A DNA stretch of 64,000 nucleotides from Chondrus crispus (taxonomy: Eukaryota > Rhodophyta > Florideophyceae > Gigartinales > Gigartinaceae). Below are positions 13,229 through 26,340 of this stretch, piece after piece; position 1 is the stretch's first letter, and each line of letters opens with the position of its first letter. Made by a program: the position numbers and the translations under genes. The notes under the pieces are model-generated. The model saw only the letters and a list, made by a program, of their open reading frames with translations. It ran no database searches and was not told the DNA's origin. The stretch is from positions 62,001 to 126,000 of the forward strand of contig NW_005178978.1 of NCBI RefSeq assembly GCF_000350225.1, read 5' to 3'.

Positions 13229-16200
13229 AACCGTGAACGTCCGCGTTCACGTTTGACTTGAGGTCCATGCCAGTGCGTCTCCGGAGGCGTTGGGCGTAAC
13301 GAGACACCAACTCCTCCGGGACGTGAGTCCCCGCAGTCCAGGTGGGCGTGTCGTAATCCGCCCACTTGATGAGGAACTCGATAGTTCCGTCTTGCATATC
13401 TCGGTGCTTCAGTAGTCGCTCGACAGCGTACTGTGTTCCCTCTCTGACCTTGTCGGCAAGGTCAGCTGGGGTTGTTGTGCTCCCCCGTGGCGCGTCCGTC
13501 GGCGGTGGCGCGTATACGCAGCGGTCTGCGGAGACCAGCTCAGTGACCCCATCACGATCGATCGTGATGGTTCGGCGGTCGTTGGCGAGGACGCGGTAGG
13601 GTCCGACCGCGGGGACGTGAACTTGTTCGTAGTCTTCCCTCCGTCGGTGGGGTTGAGGTATACGTACTCTGCCGGACGGAGTCGCGAGTTGATCCGTCGT
13701 ATGCGCTTATCGAAGTCGCGCTTGTAGCGAGCCTGCGTCCGACTCAGGCTCCCGTAGGCCTTCTGGATTGTCGAATCCAAGGTCTTGAGGAACTCGGTGC
13801 ATTGGTACCCTCTGTGGGCAGGGCGGGCGTCACCGTCGGGTCGTCGAAGCGAGAACTCCGGCGGTGGTCTGCTGAGCACGAGCTCGAACGGCGTCGTGCC
13901 GGTGGTGCGGTGTACGTGGGAGTTATACGCGTACGTAAGCGGCCCCACGTACACGTCCCAGTCATCTTGATGCTCGCCAACGTAGTTGCGTAGCATCGCA
14001 GCGATCGTTCGGTTGTATCGCTCAACTTGCCCGTTCGTCTGGGGATGGTATGCCGATGTGTACATATTAGTTATCCCCAGATCACGGCACGTGCTGTGGA
14101 AGAACTTGACGTTGAACTGCGGTCCGTTATCAGACAGCAACGTGCGCGGGACGCCTTATTTAAGCACTCACGACTCGCAGAACGCAACTGCAACGGTGTA
14201 TGCGGTTATCGTGCGGAGCGCCACGACTTGCGTCAGCTTACTGAAGCGGTTCGTAATCACGAGCAGGAACCGTTTTCCTGTCTTCGTCTTGTGGAGCGGC
14301 CCCAAGATGTCGATCGCGAGGCTCTCGAGGGGCCTCGTAGCTGGAAACAATCTCAATCGGTTGAGATGTTTCCTCAGCTTCACCCAATTCATCGCGCAGG
14401 TTCGACACCCTCGCACCGTGGCTGCGACATCTGCGTCTAGATGGGGCCAGTAGTACTCGCGACGGAGCGCGTAGTACATACGGTTCTGGTCCGGATGCCC
14501 TGCGATGACTGGGTTGTGGCACAGGCGCAGGAGCCTGGCGCAGAGCGTCCGAGGTACCACCACCTGCACGATAGCAGGGTCGAAGGGGTGTCTCCGTTTG
14601 AGCACCCCGTGGTGGTCCTCGAAGAACGCGGAGTCCCGGAACTCTGACTGTCGTGCCAAAACGGTTTGGCAGAAGTCATCCACGCGTTGCTCTTCGGCAA
14701 TCTCCTCTCTCGTAAGAGGAGCCGGAAGTTCGTCCTGCCGAGGGGCCACCGAAGAGTCGGGCGCGCCAGCCTCGTGGTCTGCGGTGCGCTCGATGTCGGT
14801 GGCGTCGAACTCGTCATTCTCCTCCCAGAACGAATTGGGTCCTTGGAGAGCGGGGGCTTCGTCGTCGCCCCTCGGCTCGTCGCACGCTCGGGCGCGCGAC
14901 CTTCTTCGTGAGCTGGCTTGGTTCCGTGTCGTCGCGAAGATGTGCTCGACCTCGTGGTCGCAGCTCGCGATGCAAACGTGGCCCGCGAGCTCGTTCGATA
15001 CGTCTCGAACGGTCGTGCCCGCGTCGAAGGTGGGAATGTCGTCATCCACCTCGACGCTGAGGCGAGGGACGTCGGCGACTCTCGGCGACACGAGGCGTGA
15101 CAGGGCGTCCGGTACCTGGTGCACGCGCCCGGGGCGGTACTGAATGGTGCAGTCGTATTCAGCCAGACGTAGCCGCCACCGGGTGAGTCTTCCGGAACTC
15201 TCGGTGACGGACATGAGCCACCTCAAGGCGTCGTGATCGGTTCGGACTGTGAACTTCGTGCCTTCAACGTACGGCCGTAGTGTGCGGACGGCCCACACTA
15301 CGGCGAAGCATTCGCGCTCGGTAGCGCTGTAGTTTCGTTCGCTGTCGTTCAGCGAGTAAGACCAATACCCAACGGGGCGCCAATCGTTTGGCTGGTCGTG
15401 CTCTTGGAGCAGCGTGCAGCCTAGTTGGTAGGCGCTCGCGTCGGTGTCGATCATGTATGGTCGTCCATGCCGAGGCAACGCGAGGATCGGCGGAGCGATC
15501 ATGCACTCCTTAAGGTTCTCGAACGCCTGGAGTTGATCCTCGGTAGGATTATAGAAGTCAGGATCGGAATCCTTGCGCGTCATATCCGTCAACGGACGGG
15601 CTATTTTCGAGAAGACCTTAACGAAGCGGCGATATACGCTACACGCCCGGAGGAACGAGCGCACCTGCGTCAGCGTCCTCGGGAACGTAAACGTCCGGAA
15701 GGCGTCGGCCGCCGTATTGGCCGCGCTCAACTTACCTGGGGAGATGACGTGCCCCAAGTAGTGTACCTTTGGTTGAAAGAAGCTACACTTCTTGAGCTTG
15801 AGGGAGATGCCGGCACTCCCTAACAAGCTCAAGACAGTGTCGAGATGTTTCGCGTGTTCCGCGTCCGTACGCGAGAACACTATGACGTCATCGAGATAGA
15901 CGAGGCATATTTGCCAGCGGACTCCGGAAAGGATAATATCCAGTGCACGTTGGAAGGTGGCCGGTGCCCCTTTTAGGCCGAACGGCACGCGCAGGTGGCG
16001 AAACGTGCCCATGTGCGTCGTAAACTTGGTCTTATCCCGGTCCTCCGGAGCGACGGGGATCTGCCAATAATCGGAATTGCAGTCCAACGTCGTAAAGACG
16101 GCTGCATCTCCTAACGATTCGATGCAGTCGTCCATCCGGGGCAGCGGATACGAATCCGCTGCCGTCTTCGCGTTGAGACGCCGGTAGTCCACGCAGAACC

Positions 16201-19200
16201 GAAGAGAGCCGTCTTTCTTCGGGACGAGCACCACCGGGGATGCCCACTCGGTGCTCGCCGGTTCGATAACCCCTGCGTTCAGCATTTGGTTGAACTCCTT
16301 GGCAACCATCTCGCGCATGGCGGGCCCCTTCCGATAGGGCATCGAACGAATCGGTTTCGTTCCCGGTTCGAGAACGATGCGGTGTTCCGTGGCTCGGATC
16401 GTTCCGAGCGCACCGCTCCACAGACTCGAATGCTTACGGAGCATCTCGAGTACGTGGCCACGGAGCTTGTCATCGTCGATGTATGACAAGTCCACCTCTT
16501 TTTCCCAATCCATCGGTGGATTTTTGGGATCCTTTTTGTGGGGGCTTACGGTGCCTCCCGCCGTCGGTTGGTCTCCAGGTGGCCGATCGTCCGTACCCAC
16601 TTGTTTCCTCCTAACGGTCTCTATCTCATCGGAGCTGGGTCGTCCAGCTCTTGCCTTCCCGACTTGGTCGGTCAAGTCGGTCAGGTGTAGCGCGTGTGCG
16701 ACCCCCTTGGCGACGTGACGTTCGGGCGTCAGGATCGCGAGGGGGTTATGCGTCGCGTACCCCACGACGGTGTGCTTCGGAAGCCGCCTTTCCCGTCGCG
16801 AAAAGTTCGCGACGAGGATGTCGAAGGTCTGATTCGGCAGTACCTCGACGACGCCGTTCGTCAGCCTCACTCCATGTCGGTGTTGAAGTGACTGCTTCGG
16901 CTCCATGAATACGAGGCCCCTCCCTGCGGTGGTGACGCGCACTCGGGCTTGCAACCTGGCGGGGATGGTGACCCAGCGGGCGATTCGGATGGCCTGCGGG
17001 GCCTCCTGTTGTACATCGGGCCGTCTCGTCTGGCGTCCGCTACGCCTGTTACGGGGAGTCGGCTCCCCTTTTCCGTCGACGATTGAAACAGAACCGCCTT
17101 GGCGCAGCTCCATCCGTTGAGCCTCGATGTCGATACATCGCACGTGCGTATCGATGAAGGCCGTGTCGAGGAGGACCGGCACGGCGAGCTGGTCCGCGAC
17201 TACGAACGGAATTCGGAACACTGTGTTCCTCAACCGCACGGCCAGGCGGACGACGGCTGAAAGCTTGAGGGGGTTGCTATTCGCGCCTGCCAATCGTGGC
17301 AGAGGTGCGTCGTGCACGAGGTAACGCGTCCAATCGGGGGGAAGGTCGGCCTTCCTCACCAGATTATTCCCCGAGCACGTATCAACGGCGATCGTGCAGG
17401 GTTTAAATGCATTTCCCTCTGTGGCTATCGAGCCGAGGTCGTTGTAAATCTTCGACGTCATAAGGCAAATGACGCTGTCGACAACCTTCGGGGCGGCCTT
17501 TTCGGTGAGGTCATTCCGCCGGGGCCTTCGATTTCGGTGCTGGCCCGCTTGCGTTTCCTTCTCCCCCTTTCTTGGGGCGTCCGCGGATCAGTGAGGCCCC
17601 TCGGATTATTTGAGTCCGTACGACACGGACCTTTCTCCGGCGACCTTGGGCTCGCGGGAGTCAGGGGGTCGACCAAATCTTTTCGGACGTCATTGCCCCC
17701 GTCGCCATCGTTACGCCTCACCGGAACGTCGGCTGTCCCGGTGTCTTGTTCCCCTAACGTCGGGCCTTCGGAGGCCTCGACGTGCGCTCCCTCCTGTATC
17801 GGCATTACAGGAGCTCCCGTGCTCGCCTCAGGTAGCGGGGGATGTATTATTGGACAATACCCCCCGTGTCCTTGGCGAGCACGCGGAGTCGGGTCTAGTT
17901 CGTGGGGACAAGACGGCTCACGCGACCGCGTGTACGTAACCGTCTTTACCCTTTTTTCGAACTACCCGTGCTATCGGAGCTAACCTCCTGACTATCGACG
18001 CCCAGGTCTTCTTCGGGTAGCCGGCCGCGTGGGTCGGGACGATTCCCCCACTGCGGCTCGGCGGCCTTGGCGAAGTACTCGGGTACTTCTGGGCCTTGAC
18101 CTGCGGCGTCCGGTCGTCGCAGGATATGGGGGACGAAGCGAGTCGGTTCTCCTTCGTGGCCCTTCGTGGGTAGAGGGTACGGATCCTCTACCCAGTCTTG
18201 CAGGTACATTATCGCATTTTGTACCTGTTGGGGTAACCGAGAACGGTCTCGGTCCCCTCTTTCTCCTTGTCCGGGGTACCTTGTGTCCGCCTGCCGGTAC
18301 GCGGGTCGATCCCGACGATCGACTTCGTTACGACGGTACCGGCCTCCACGGGGGGCGAAGCGTGCGCCCCCACTCGATCGGTTCGGGAAACCTTGACGCG
18401 GGGGACGACCCTCGCCCGCCGCTTGCCGTAGGAGATTACGCGCACCGGGACGCGTCTCCACCTGGTAGCGGTAGTTTCTGTACGCCGTGAGCATTCGTTG
18501 TTCCGGCGACAGGAACGGGCACGCGTACATGGCATGCCCGTACGTACGGCATAGCCAGCACACGTACGCGCTGCCGTTCGTTGAGGCGAAGGTCGCCGCG
18601 TGCCACGCCTCCTCATCGGTGAGGAGGGGCACGCGAGGCGCTTCGCCTCCTGCATCTCGGTTCGATATGTCGAGCTCTGCGTCCCGGGAGTCCGTACCCC
18701 TTCCCACTCTTGGAGTGACCGCGAACGCGGTGGCGTAGCTCGATGTCGTTTCGGTCGACATCCGTGAGGGGGGTCGACCCCCCACTGGCCCTGCTCCTTG
18801 CGTAATGAGGACAGGGTCGGCCTGCCACTCATCCTCCCCAACATGGACGGTAGAGGCGGGCAAACTTGTTGCGGCGGACTTCGTAGTCCTGCCAGCCCTC
18901 CCTGCCGGTTTCGAATCCGACAGAGGTAAACCGCGCCGAGCGCGGTACGTTGTACCTTCCGCCGTGAAGATACGGCGGATGGTCGGAAGATCGTTCTTCT
19001 GACTGCCTGGCAGCCTTTGCACAGTTTTGGATACTGCAGCACGGGTTGCCGGTGCAAGTCCCCGCACGAAGTAGTGCGCGAGGGACTGTTCGGAGAAGAC
19101 TGCCGTGCATCGGAACGCGGCAGTCTCGAGTCGATCAGCAAACGTGCTTTCCGTCTCATGCGATTGCTGTCGCGCCGTAGCGACCGCGTCTTATGCTTCA

Positions 19201-20586
19201 CCTAACACGTCGTCCGTGAGGCAGCGTTTTAAGAATTGATTCACGAGCCCCGGCCAGCTCACGTCGTCGTGGAGCTGGCCGGCGCGGAGTCCACGCATCG
19301 TATAACTCGTATACAGGCGCTCCGCGTTGCGCTTGAGAAAGTGCGCGAGGAAACACCTTCGGTCAGGTGTTGCGAGTTGAAGGTGATTCGGACATCCTTC
19401 AAGAACGGCAGCAGCTGGATCGGGTCGGTACCGTCGAAGCTGCGCATCGCGGGACGGATCCCACGACAACGTTGGACGTACTTCGCGATCCGTCCCGCGT
19501 CACCCGAGGTAACGAGCCTCGAAGTGTTGTCCAAGCGATACATACGATAGTCAGCAACGGCGCTGAACTCTTGGATCATCGTATGTACCGGCTCGAGCTC
19601 GGGTTCAGCGGGACCCAGCGTTCCAAAGGAGGTAACCGGTAGCGTACGGACGACTACCGGACCTGGATGCTCGGCGTAGTTCGCCGGCGGGTAGCCGCCC
19701 CAGCGGGGATCGACGGAGAACATCGGTTCTCCGGATCCGCGGGCGGCTCCTCCACGGTCCTGTTCGTCCGCGTACGATACGCGGTCCACTTGCCGCCTAC
19801 TTCCGGCGATAGGCGGCACGGCTTGGGTTCCAGACGCAAAGTTCGCGTCTATCGGAGGACGGCTTCCTTCTGCAGTCCGACTGGTAGCGGCACCAGTCGG
19901 ACGCCAACCTTCGGGGGCGGCGGCGTTCGGAGGTACGGTACCACCGGGCCCTCTCGAGGGGGCACCGGGTAGCCTGTCGGCCATGGTACGTTCCATGTCA
20001 CGAGCACGCCGACGAGTGGCGTCGAGCTCAGCGGAGAGGTGCGCGAACGCACCCAATTGCTCTGCCGACGGAGAGGTTCGGTCCTGGGGTCGTCTCACCG
20101 AGGTCGGTCTCTCAGGGCGACCTTGCCCGGACGGTCCGGGCGAGGCGAAACGGGAGTCTTCGACGAGCACGATCCGCGAGTGTAACTCGTCGATCAGTGC
20201 TCGGAGATTCTCTAAGGACTGCCTCACTCTATCGAACCTCCCTTCACGCAGGGAGCGGAGTTCGGCCATACATCGAGTGTATACATGGTCCGATACATCG
20301 ATCCGAAGGGAAGTACGGACTTCCTCGATGTATTCGGCTATGCGTTCGAACATCGCCGCCGCTCTTTCCTCGGAGGATCCGAGCGACGGTTCGCGGTCAC
20401 GAGGACCTGCGTCGCCGTCGCCCGACGGGGCGGATGGGGACTGCACAGCGGCCGGACTCAGATCCGCCGCTTCTGAGCGGATCGAGGGCTCGAGCTTCTG
20501 ACTCATCTCGACGCCATCGGTTCGCTGAGGGAAGCGGAAGTCTTCTCGGAGATCGGACTCCAGGGTCTTCTAGGTCGGGAGACCAC

Positions 20587-21286
20587 TGTAGCATAAACAC
20601 CCCCAGCGATAGGGGTGTATGCACAGTTCGACCGACACCCCGTCCGATCGGGAAGACGGGGGTGAAGCAGGACACCAGCTAACAGCACCGGGCAGCGGGC
20701 CCGGGTAGCGTGGTAGAGCGGGAATGGGGAGGACGCCGGTACGCGCGAGCGGTTCGACGCCTCGACGCCCCGACGCGGTACTGGGTAACGCTCCAGTACC
20801 GACGGGCGGAGCCGGAGCCAGCTCGTGGGCGTACCGCGCGCGTCCTCAACCCGCGCTCGGTGCCGCTCTAAGGTAGTTAGCGAGTGCTACCTTAGAATAA
20901 GCGGGAAGTCGGACCTTGACGGTCGGTGGGTGATAAGTCCGTGCTTCTCCCCCTCCGCCGCCGTCGGTCCGCTCCATATTTAATATACAAAACAATCTAT
21001 CATAACACTACAGTACCGAGGTACTGTAGTGGGCTACTGTAGTGCAGGTCGGCCTGCACTGTAATACTGTCAGCTATGTCGAGGCTGACAGTACACGTAT
21101 TACCCGTGGTGCGTGCGCGCTTCGTTCGCGCGTGGTACACGTGTGCACGTGTATGCGCGTGTCCATTGTCCCCGTGGTGTACACGTGGACACGCGTGGTT
21201 GTACTGTAGAGCGTCGAGCTCTGCAGTACGGGATCCTGTTGTTGATCCAATCTAACTAAAAAGCCCCCAGGGGGGGTTATTCTACA
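20587..21286 (-). repeat. Chromovirus LTR (5' LTR in element orientation)
   Basis: This is the partner of the 9,737-10,436 repeat, the same length (700 bp), with about 27 base differences counted by eye. It is followed at 21,287 by the GCTCT target duplication. Confidence 0.95.
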
Positions 21287-21291
21287 GCTCT

Positions 21292-22153
21292 GTGTCATGA
21301 CGAAACCAATTTTCGATGCACAACCAGTGTACTACACCATTCGTGTTAGTGAAGTCCTCCCTATCGAGAGGATTATGCCATGCTTTCATGACTTTCTTAC
21401 CAGAAGCTATCAAAAAGGGGCGCTATGTTTCCACATGCTGCGACAGCAAGTCCTGCTGTCATGTGCTTACCGGGATCACTAATGCCTAAGCGAGCACCGC
21501 CCTGCTTGCTGCTGGACGACGTGAAGCACTTGACTTTACGACCGTACTCACCGCATACAGCGGTTTCATCCCAGTTCCATATTTTGTGAGGGTCTCTGAG
21601 AACCTCTGGGACCTCTTTCTGAAGTTTCAAAATAACTTCCTTCAGACTGCCAATATGTGTTGGATTCTCTTTCCCTAGCCTTGCTATGGAAACGTTCTGG
21701 GATGCCCTATAGGCCAATTCTCTATGTCGTGCTCTGAATGAGCGTATGGCGTCGGAGGATAGGACGCGGTTGGAGAATGCATTTTCTCTTCCTGTCGCAA
21801 TCTTGCCCTGAATGCTCTTCATTAGAGAACAGTCAACGGCAAATCTTTCTCAGCTCCTTTGAGAGTCTTGTGAACGACAAGACTCTGCTCAGCACTTTTG
21901 AGAACTGTGCGACGGCCTGCAAAGTGTTTTTCCGGATCGAGCAGTTTTGCGAGCTGTTGCCTGTCCCCATCTATGATAGCCTTTCGAATACTATACACTG
22001 TCGTGCGAGTGACAACATTTCGGGTGGACACTTCCCTTGGAGAGATGCCGCGCTGCAGAAGCTGTAATGCTTTTTCCCGTCTGATACGCTCATCTTTTCT
22101 TTAGCAATTCTTTTGTTATGTGCGATAGTTTGAGCGCGCATGGAGCTCGGCAT
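21292..22153 (-). pseudogene. pogo-type transposase, N-terminal half
   Basis: This minus-strand remnant begins near an ATG at 22,153 (M-P-S-S-M-R-A-Q). It contains a helix-turn-helix segment (about 22.1-21.95 kb) and the first catalytic aspartate in W-N-W-D-E-T-A-V. It is spread over two or three frames, so it is decayed beyond the Gypsy insertion. The order and orientation match the C-terminal half at 8,673-9,736, so both are one transposase split by the chromovirus. The right terminal repeat of the transposon probably lies between 22,154 and 22,340 but was not identified. Confidence 0.75.
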
Positions 22154-23199
22154 GTTCGCACCACCGATCAGGAGCACTGTCTACGGAAGCATGAGGGAGT
22201 TGGGAGAGGGGCGGTTGGCATTGAAGGATGGGGGAGGGGTGTGTGAGAGAGATAAAGAGGTTCGAAGGCGGGGTACTCAAAAATGTATTGTCCAGAATTG
22301 ACCCTTTTCCAGAATTAGACCAGTGAGAACGGTACGGTATCATGTAATTGGAGAGGCATACTGTAACAATAGCAGCGTTAAGAGCACCACTACTGGTTTA
22401 GTTATATTTCGAGGTTAAATGTGAGAAATTTAGAGTTTGGAGATAACGATTCTAGGCGCAACACTACACCTGATCACAGCAATTAACCTTCGTGTATATA
22501 TTAACCTGGGTTCAGAAATAAACTGGACCAGGTTATTATTGGTTTTGACCTGGAGGAAACAGTCTTATGATAAGTCGCATTTAGAGTTCCAAAAGGGCAA
22601 GAACGCATGTCGCCGCCTCGATATGGTCTTTGGGAAGAGAAGCAGCTCTTTTCTGAGCTGCAGACAATAATATCCAAGCATCGTGTCCATTTCAATGGGC
22701 AAGAAGTGGAGCCGTAATTTCTTGAATACTTGTCAGCAATGTAAGAAATCAAGGTTAATCCAGTGGTTCACAAATAAACTGGACCATGTTATATCTGATT
22801 TGACCATATATTAATCTTTGTTCACAATTAATCTGGACCGTGTTAAATATTGTTATAGACCTGAAAAAGGGGCTTCAGAATTAAGTTGGCCCAGGTTAAT
22901 TGTTGTTATCAGTGTACTATTTAGAGGGCAAATGCAAACGTGTTGTGCAGTGATGGGATCTTTCGGCAGCCGTGACGGTCATCCAGTACGAGGGGTGGCG
23001 CGAGTTTATGGTAATTTTTCCAAGTGGCGCAATTCTACTCGCATCTCTATTTGCGCAAATGAGTAAATCTACCTCCATCTGGTCGGCTGCTTAGAGATAG
23101 ATTTACTCAAAATGATAAATTTTTTAGAGATACTCACTCCACTACAGCTGCTTGTGACCAAATCTATCTCAAAAATCAAAAATTTACTCGTTTACTCTA
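22154..23199. repeat. AT-rich stretch with four degenerate copies of an 'ATAAACTGGACCAGGTTA'-type repeat
   Basis: No gene is seen. Related segments lie near 22,506-22,549, 22,764-22,804, 22,819-22,861 and 22,872-22,910. Each has a TTCA(G/C)AA(A/T)TAA core, then TGGACC, GTTA and TTGACC-like ends. A small inverted repeat GAGTAAATCTA(C/T)CTC occurs at about 23,061 and 23,094. The stretch is probably remains of small non-autonomous elements. Confidence 0.45.
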
Positions 23200-23206
23200 C
23201 CACTAG
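23146..23206. repeat. 61-bp direct repeat, left copy
   Basis: The segment from AGCTGCTTGTGACC to CCACTAG recurs at 30,257-30,318 with few changes and in the same orientation. The two copies bracket the piggyBac and Harbinger elements. Confidence 0.7.
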
Positions 23207-23539
23207 TGTCCAAGCGTACAACATTTGTTCTCATATGAGACCCTGGTGGTCCTCACCAGAGGCCCTGAAATTCTACTTTTTTGAAAATACAAAAGAGACA
23301 AATCGGTTGTAACGGTCAAATACTGCACTTAACGCTACAGGGCATCAAAGAACATTAGTATTCTTACAACTGCGAGACTACATAGCTTCTAATCAAGATG
23401 CAAGAAAAGAGACAACATTCGAGGTTTGTCCCACGGTCTCAAAACTCGAGTTCACTATCCTGTAGTGAGGCCCGGACCTCACCAGAATTGTGGTTCTCAC
23501 CCAAATGCTCCCGATAACAAGACCGACTTGTATCTGAGT

Positions 23540-26340
23540 GCCAAAATTTTTCTCACCAAAAGTTTTCGCCCGGCATCCCGAACAAACCTACTTCGACTTC
23601 ATACCGCATGTGCGGCACTTCCGCTGCCTCTTTGCCTTCTGGATTCGACCGTCTTTGTCCTTGCGATGGTCACGAGTGGGAGTCAAATGTTCGTAGACTC
23701 CACTTGTCGGAGGCCCCGCGAAATGCGGTTTGTTGGCAGCGGTTCCAGGACGCCGCAATCGCAGACCTGTAACATCATAGGTATTCTTCACCAGCTCGGA
23801 TCCAAGAAGCCGGAAATTTTTTTGAGGCTTCATGCATGAACGAGTTCCCCGACCACCTTGTAAAGCATGTATGCATCTGAGACGCATATCCCAAGCAAAG
23901 AAGAGTTCACCTGCACCGACCAATCGTTCGTCTCAATTGTCTTTTCGAGATATAAATCATCTTGGTGTAGACGATTGTGCTGATCAATTGCGCCGGCAGC
24001 TGAAAAATATGTGGCACAGACTGCTGGCATTTTTACTTCAATATTCTTCCGTATTGGTCCGTGCCTTGTTTGCGTCCATCTAGCTCTCGTGTACGCTTCA
24101 GCATCATCCATACTTCCAGTACTCGCCACGAAATACTTTCGGTTCCGATCAACCCACATTGCCGCCAAAATATCGAAGGGCCCCCTGCTGCTTTCCATCG
24201 AGGTTGTGAGGGCTTTTTGAACAAATCGACCAGGCATGGGAGATTTCCGAGATATGACATAGGATACATCCTGGTGGCGTTTTTAACGACACCAATAAAA
24301 TGAACCCCCTTTTCATACAGTGCTTCGGCGGCCTGTACAGATGCAAAGTAAGAATCAGCACACACTGTACGCCAGGTATTCTCCCACGGCGCACACAGCT
24401 TCATCAAAACGTTTGTACCATGGTTGAGGTCTCCCTGAACATGATCTCCGAAATTTACATCGGCTCCTCTAACAAACATAAGCGGAAGCATGAAAAGTCC
24501 ATTGGCATCCGCAATATTCTGGGTTTGGCATCCTGATTCTGGTTTACGATCGATAGCGACATAGTAGGGGAGTCCCTTCGCGATCCAACTTTCCCCAATT
24601 CCGTACCATCTGGAGATAGATTCGTCAACGCAAAGCAGCTCTGATGGTGTGACAGTGGCCTCACGATGCGTATTAATCGCATCAAGAAATCCTTCAGCCA
24701 GCTGCCAGCGATACTCGAGGTCTGACCATTCCCCTTGCTCCTCGGTTTGGTAAGATAACCGTACACATCGTAGGAGAGTTTCGAAGCGATGTAGCGGCAT
24801 GACCTGCCCACAGCTCATTGGAGGAATAAACTCACAGTCTGAGGTTGTGCTCCCGACCTCTCGACGGGAGCTGAACTTCATCCGGGTAAGGAGTATCATT
24901 GCCCCAAAAAATTTGAGTACATCACCGGCAGTTGTGTCTGCACTATTTTCCATCCTCAGCTTCTTGTTTGTCATTGTCATAATTACGAACAAGTGGATCA
25001 CCGGGAATGTGGGATATCTCCTCTCCGCCCTGGGTTGGCTGAGAGGCGGAGGCTATAGCGAGGGAGCACGCGGCGTGGATGCGACGCGTTAATTGAACCG
25101 ATCGGCTGAGCTCGCGAAAAGGGCGTGGCTCACTGGCCGGTTACGCGCAGTCGCCCCGTGGTGCGTGAACGGGAGCGACCAGTAACGGGTTAGAAGCCAG
25201 CGCGCGCGATAGACAACCGAAACGGACGTATATAGGCGCGAAAGGGACGGGGGCGAGCTTGCCCCAGTTTACCGGTAGGGACGGGTGTCAGGTCTTAACC
25301 TCTCAGAGGGACGCCTCGGACACCTGTCCCAGTACAGTAGTACAGTACCTGCCGCCTAGTGCGTGCCGGGTACTGTACACAATTAAAAAGCTAGCGCCAT
25401 AACTACTACTAATGCACGGACGCTGCCACTACACGTGTGCACTACTGTACACGCGTGTTGCTTACAGACTACCGCACGGACGACCGGTGAGCTACTGTAC
25501 ACGTGCGCCACGCCACGGCCGGTTGGTCAACGCGCGCGCTCCCTTCACGTGGGCACACCCGCCCACGTGTGCACCGTGCACGGCCGCACGGGTAATAACC
25601 TCCCCGCGCGCACACCGGTCGTTATACTACAAGGAACATCATAAAAAGTAATCAATGGGAGCGAGGTGCGCCGGCGCTATGCGGCGAGTAATGAGTACAC
25701 CACTCGGCCCCGTGACACTCCACGCCCGTTTCGGGGGACGCTTATTTATGGTCCCTTTCCCATTGACCAGTTTCCATTCCTGTCCGTGCGCTACTGCAGC
25801 AACATCATTTTCCTGAGACCGTGGCGCTTGGGATTTCTCTCGAGACTCCGGATATGCAGCTTCAACTTGTGGCGCGAGTACATCATTCTGTAATCCAAAA
25901 ATCGGCTGTGCAGTGTCTTCAACATTGGACGAATGTGTTGACGGCCCTGCCCCATCTGCTGACGGCGTGTTTGGAGAAGAATCACTCAAGCCTCCTTGCG
26001 TCGGCGGTTTGCCGGCGTTGTTCGTTGCTGGCGGCGCGATGCTCTCTGCGTCTGTTTCACTCAAGATATGATACGGAAATGGTGCCTCTATTTCCCTGTC
26101 TGGGATACCCTCTTTGGGGATGGGATGAGGTCCGGCCTTTACATGGCATAGGAGCATCTCTTTGTCTTTCAGTTTGATACACACCGCCCACAGCACAGTA
26201 ACATATCACCTCTTGATAGTTCTGGTCTTCCTCTGTTCTGATTTTTGAACGGCACGTATGACTCTCCCTTGAAACCACCCGTCTTTCCAATCAGCGCCAA
26301 ACAGGCGCTGACAATGCCATGCACTGGTCACGGTAGTGGC
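23540..26340 (-). pseudogene. piggyBac-type transposase (DDE_Tnp_1_7), several frames
   Basis: The N-terminal Ser/Pro-rich part is read at about 26,340-25,632 and ends in A-P-I-D-Y-F, a typical lead into the piggyBac domain. After the solo LTR, the catalytic domain continues at 25,001-24,033 with the first aspartate in L-C-V-D-E-S-I-S-R-W and the second in V-C-A-D-S-Y-F-A-S. A frame change follows, and 24,237-23,830 holds the third aspartate in G-A-I-D-Q-H-N-R. Another frame change leads to the Cys-rich tail (23,923-23,588, C-R-T-C-G). A TAG interrupts the tail before a further V-C-S-G-C. All three aspartates are present, but the gene cannot make one protein as it stands. Confidence 0.85.
25008..25631 (-). 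mobile_element. Solo LTR (LTR retrotransposon remnant) inside the piggyBac transposase
   Basis: The block runs from TGTGGGATATC to TTATACTACA and has no coding content. It is flanked by GGGAA (25,003-25,007) and AGGAA (25,632-25,636), a 4/5-matching 5-bp duplication. Both flanks continue the piggyBac coding region. The terminal TTATACTACA is identical to the end of the chromovirus LTR at 9,737-10,436, so a related Gypsy family is likely. Orientation is inferred only from the shared TG...CA polarity and is uncertain. Confidence 0.65.

Larger units (their letters stand above)
9737..21286 (-). mobile_element. Ty3/Gypsy chromovirus, complete with both LTRs, inserted in the pogo transposase
   Basis: The 11,550-bp element lies on the minus strand. 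Its 700-bp LTRs start TGTAGCATAAAC and end in TACTACA/TTCTACA, and the 5-bp target duplication is GCTCT. Parts: gag (about 20.5-17.95 kb) with a CX2CX4HX4C knuckle near 18.5 kb; protease (D-T-C-S-G), reverse transcriptase (Y-L-D-D), RNase H and integrase (about 17.46-13.4 kb); and a chromodomain at the integrase C-terminus (about 13.26-13.45 kb). The chromodomain places it in the chromovirus branch. A plausible primer-binding site (TGGTCTCCCGACC) lies one base inside the 5' LTR, and a G-rich tract precedes the 3' LTR. The element is broken, with a few breaks. The LTRs differ at about 27 of 700 sites (about 96% identity by eye), so it is of moderate age. Confidence 0.95.
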
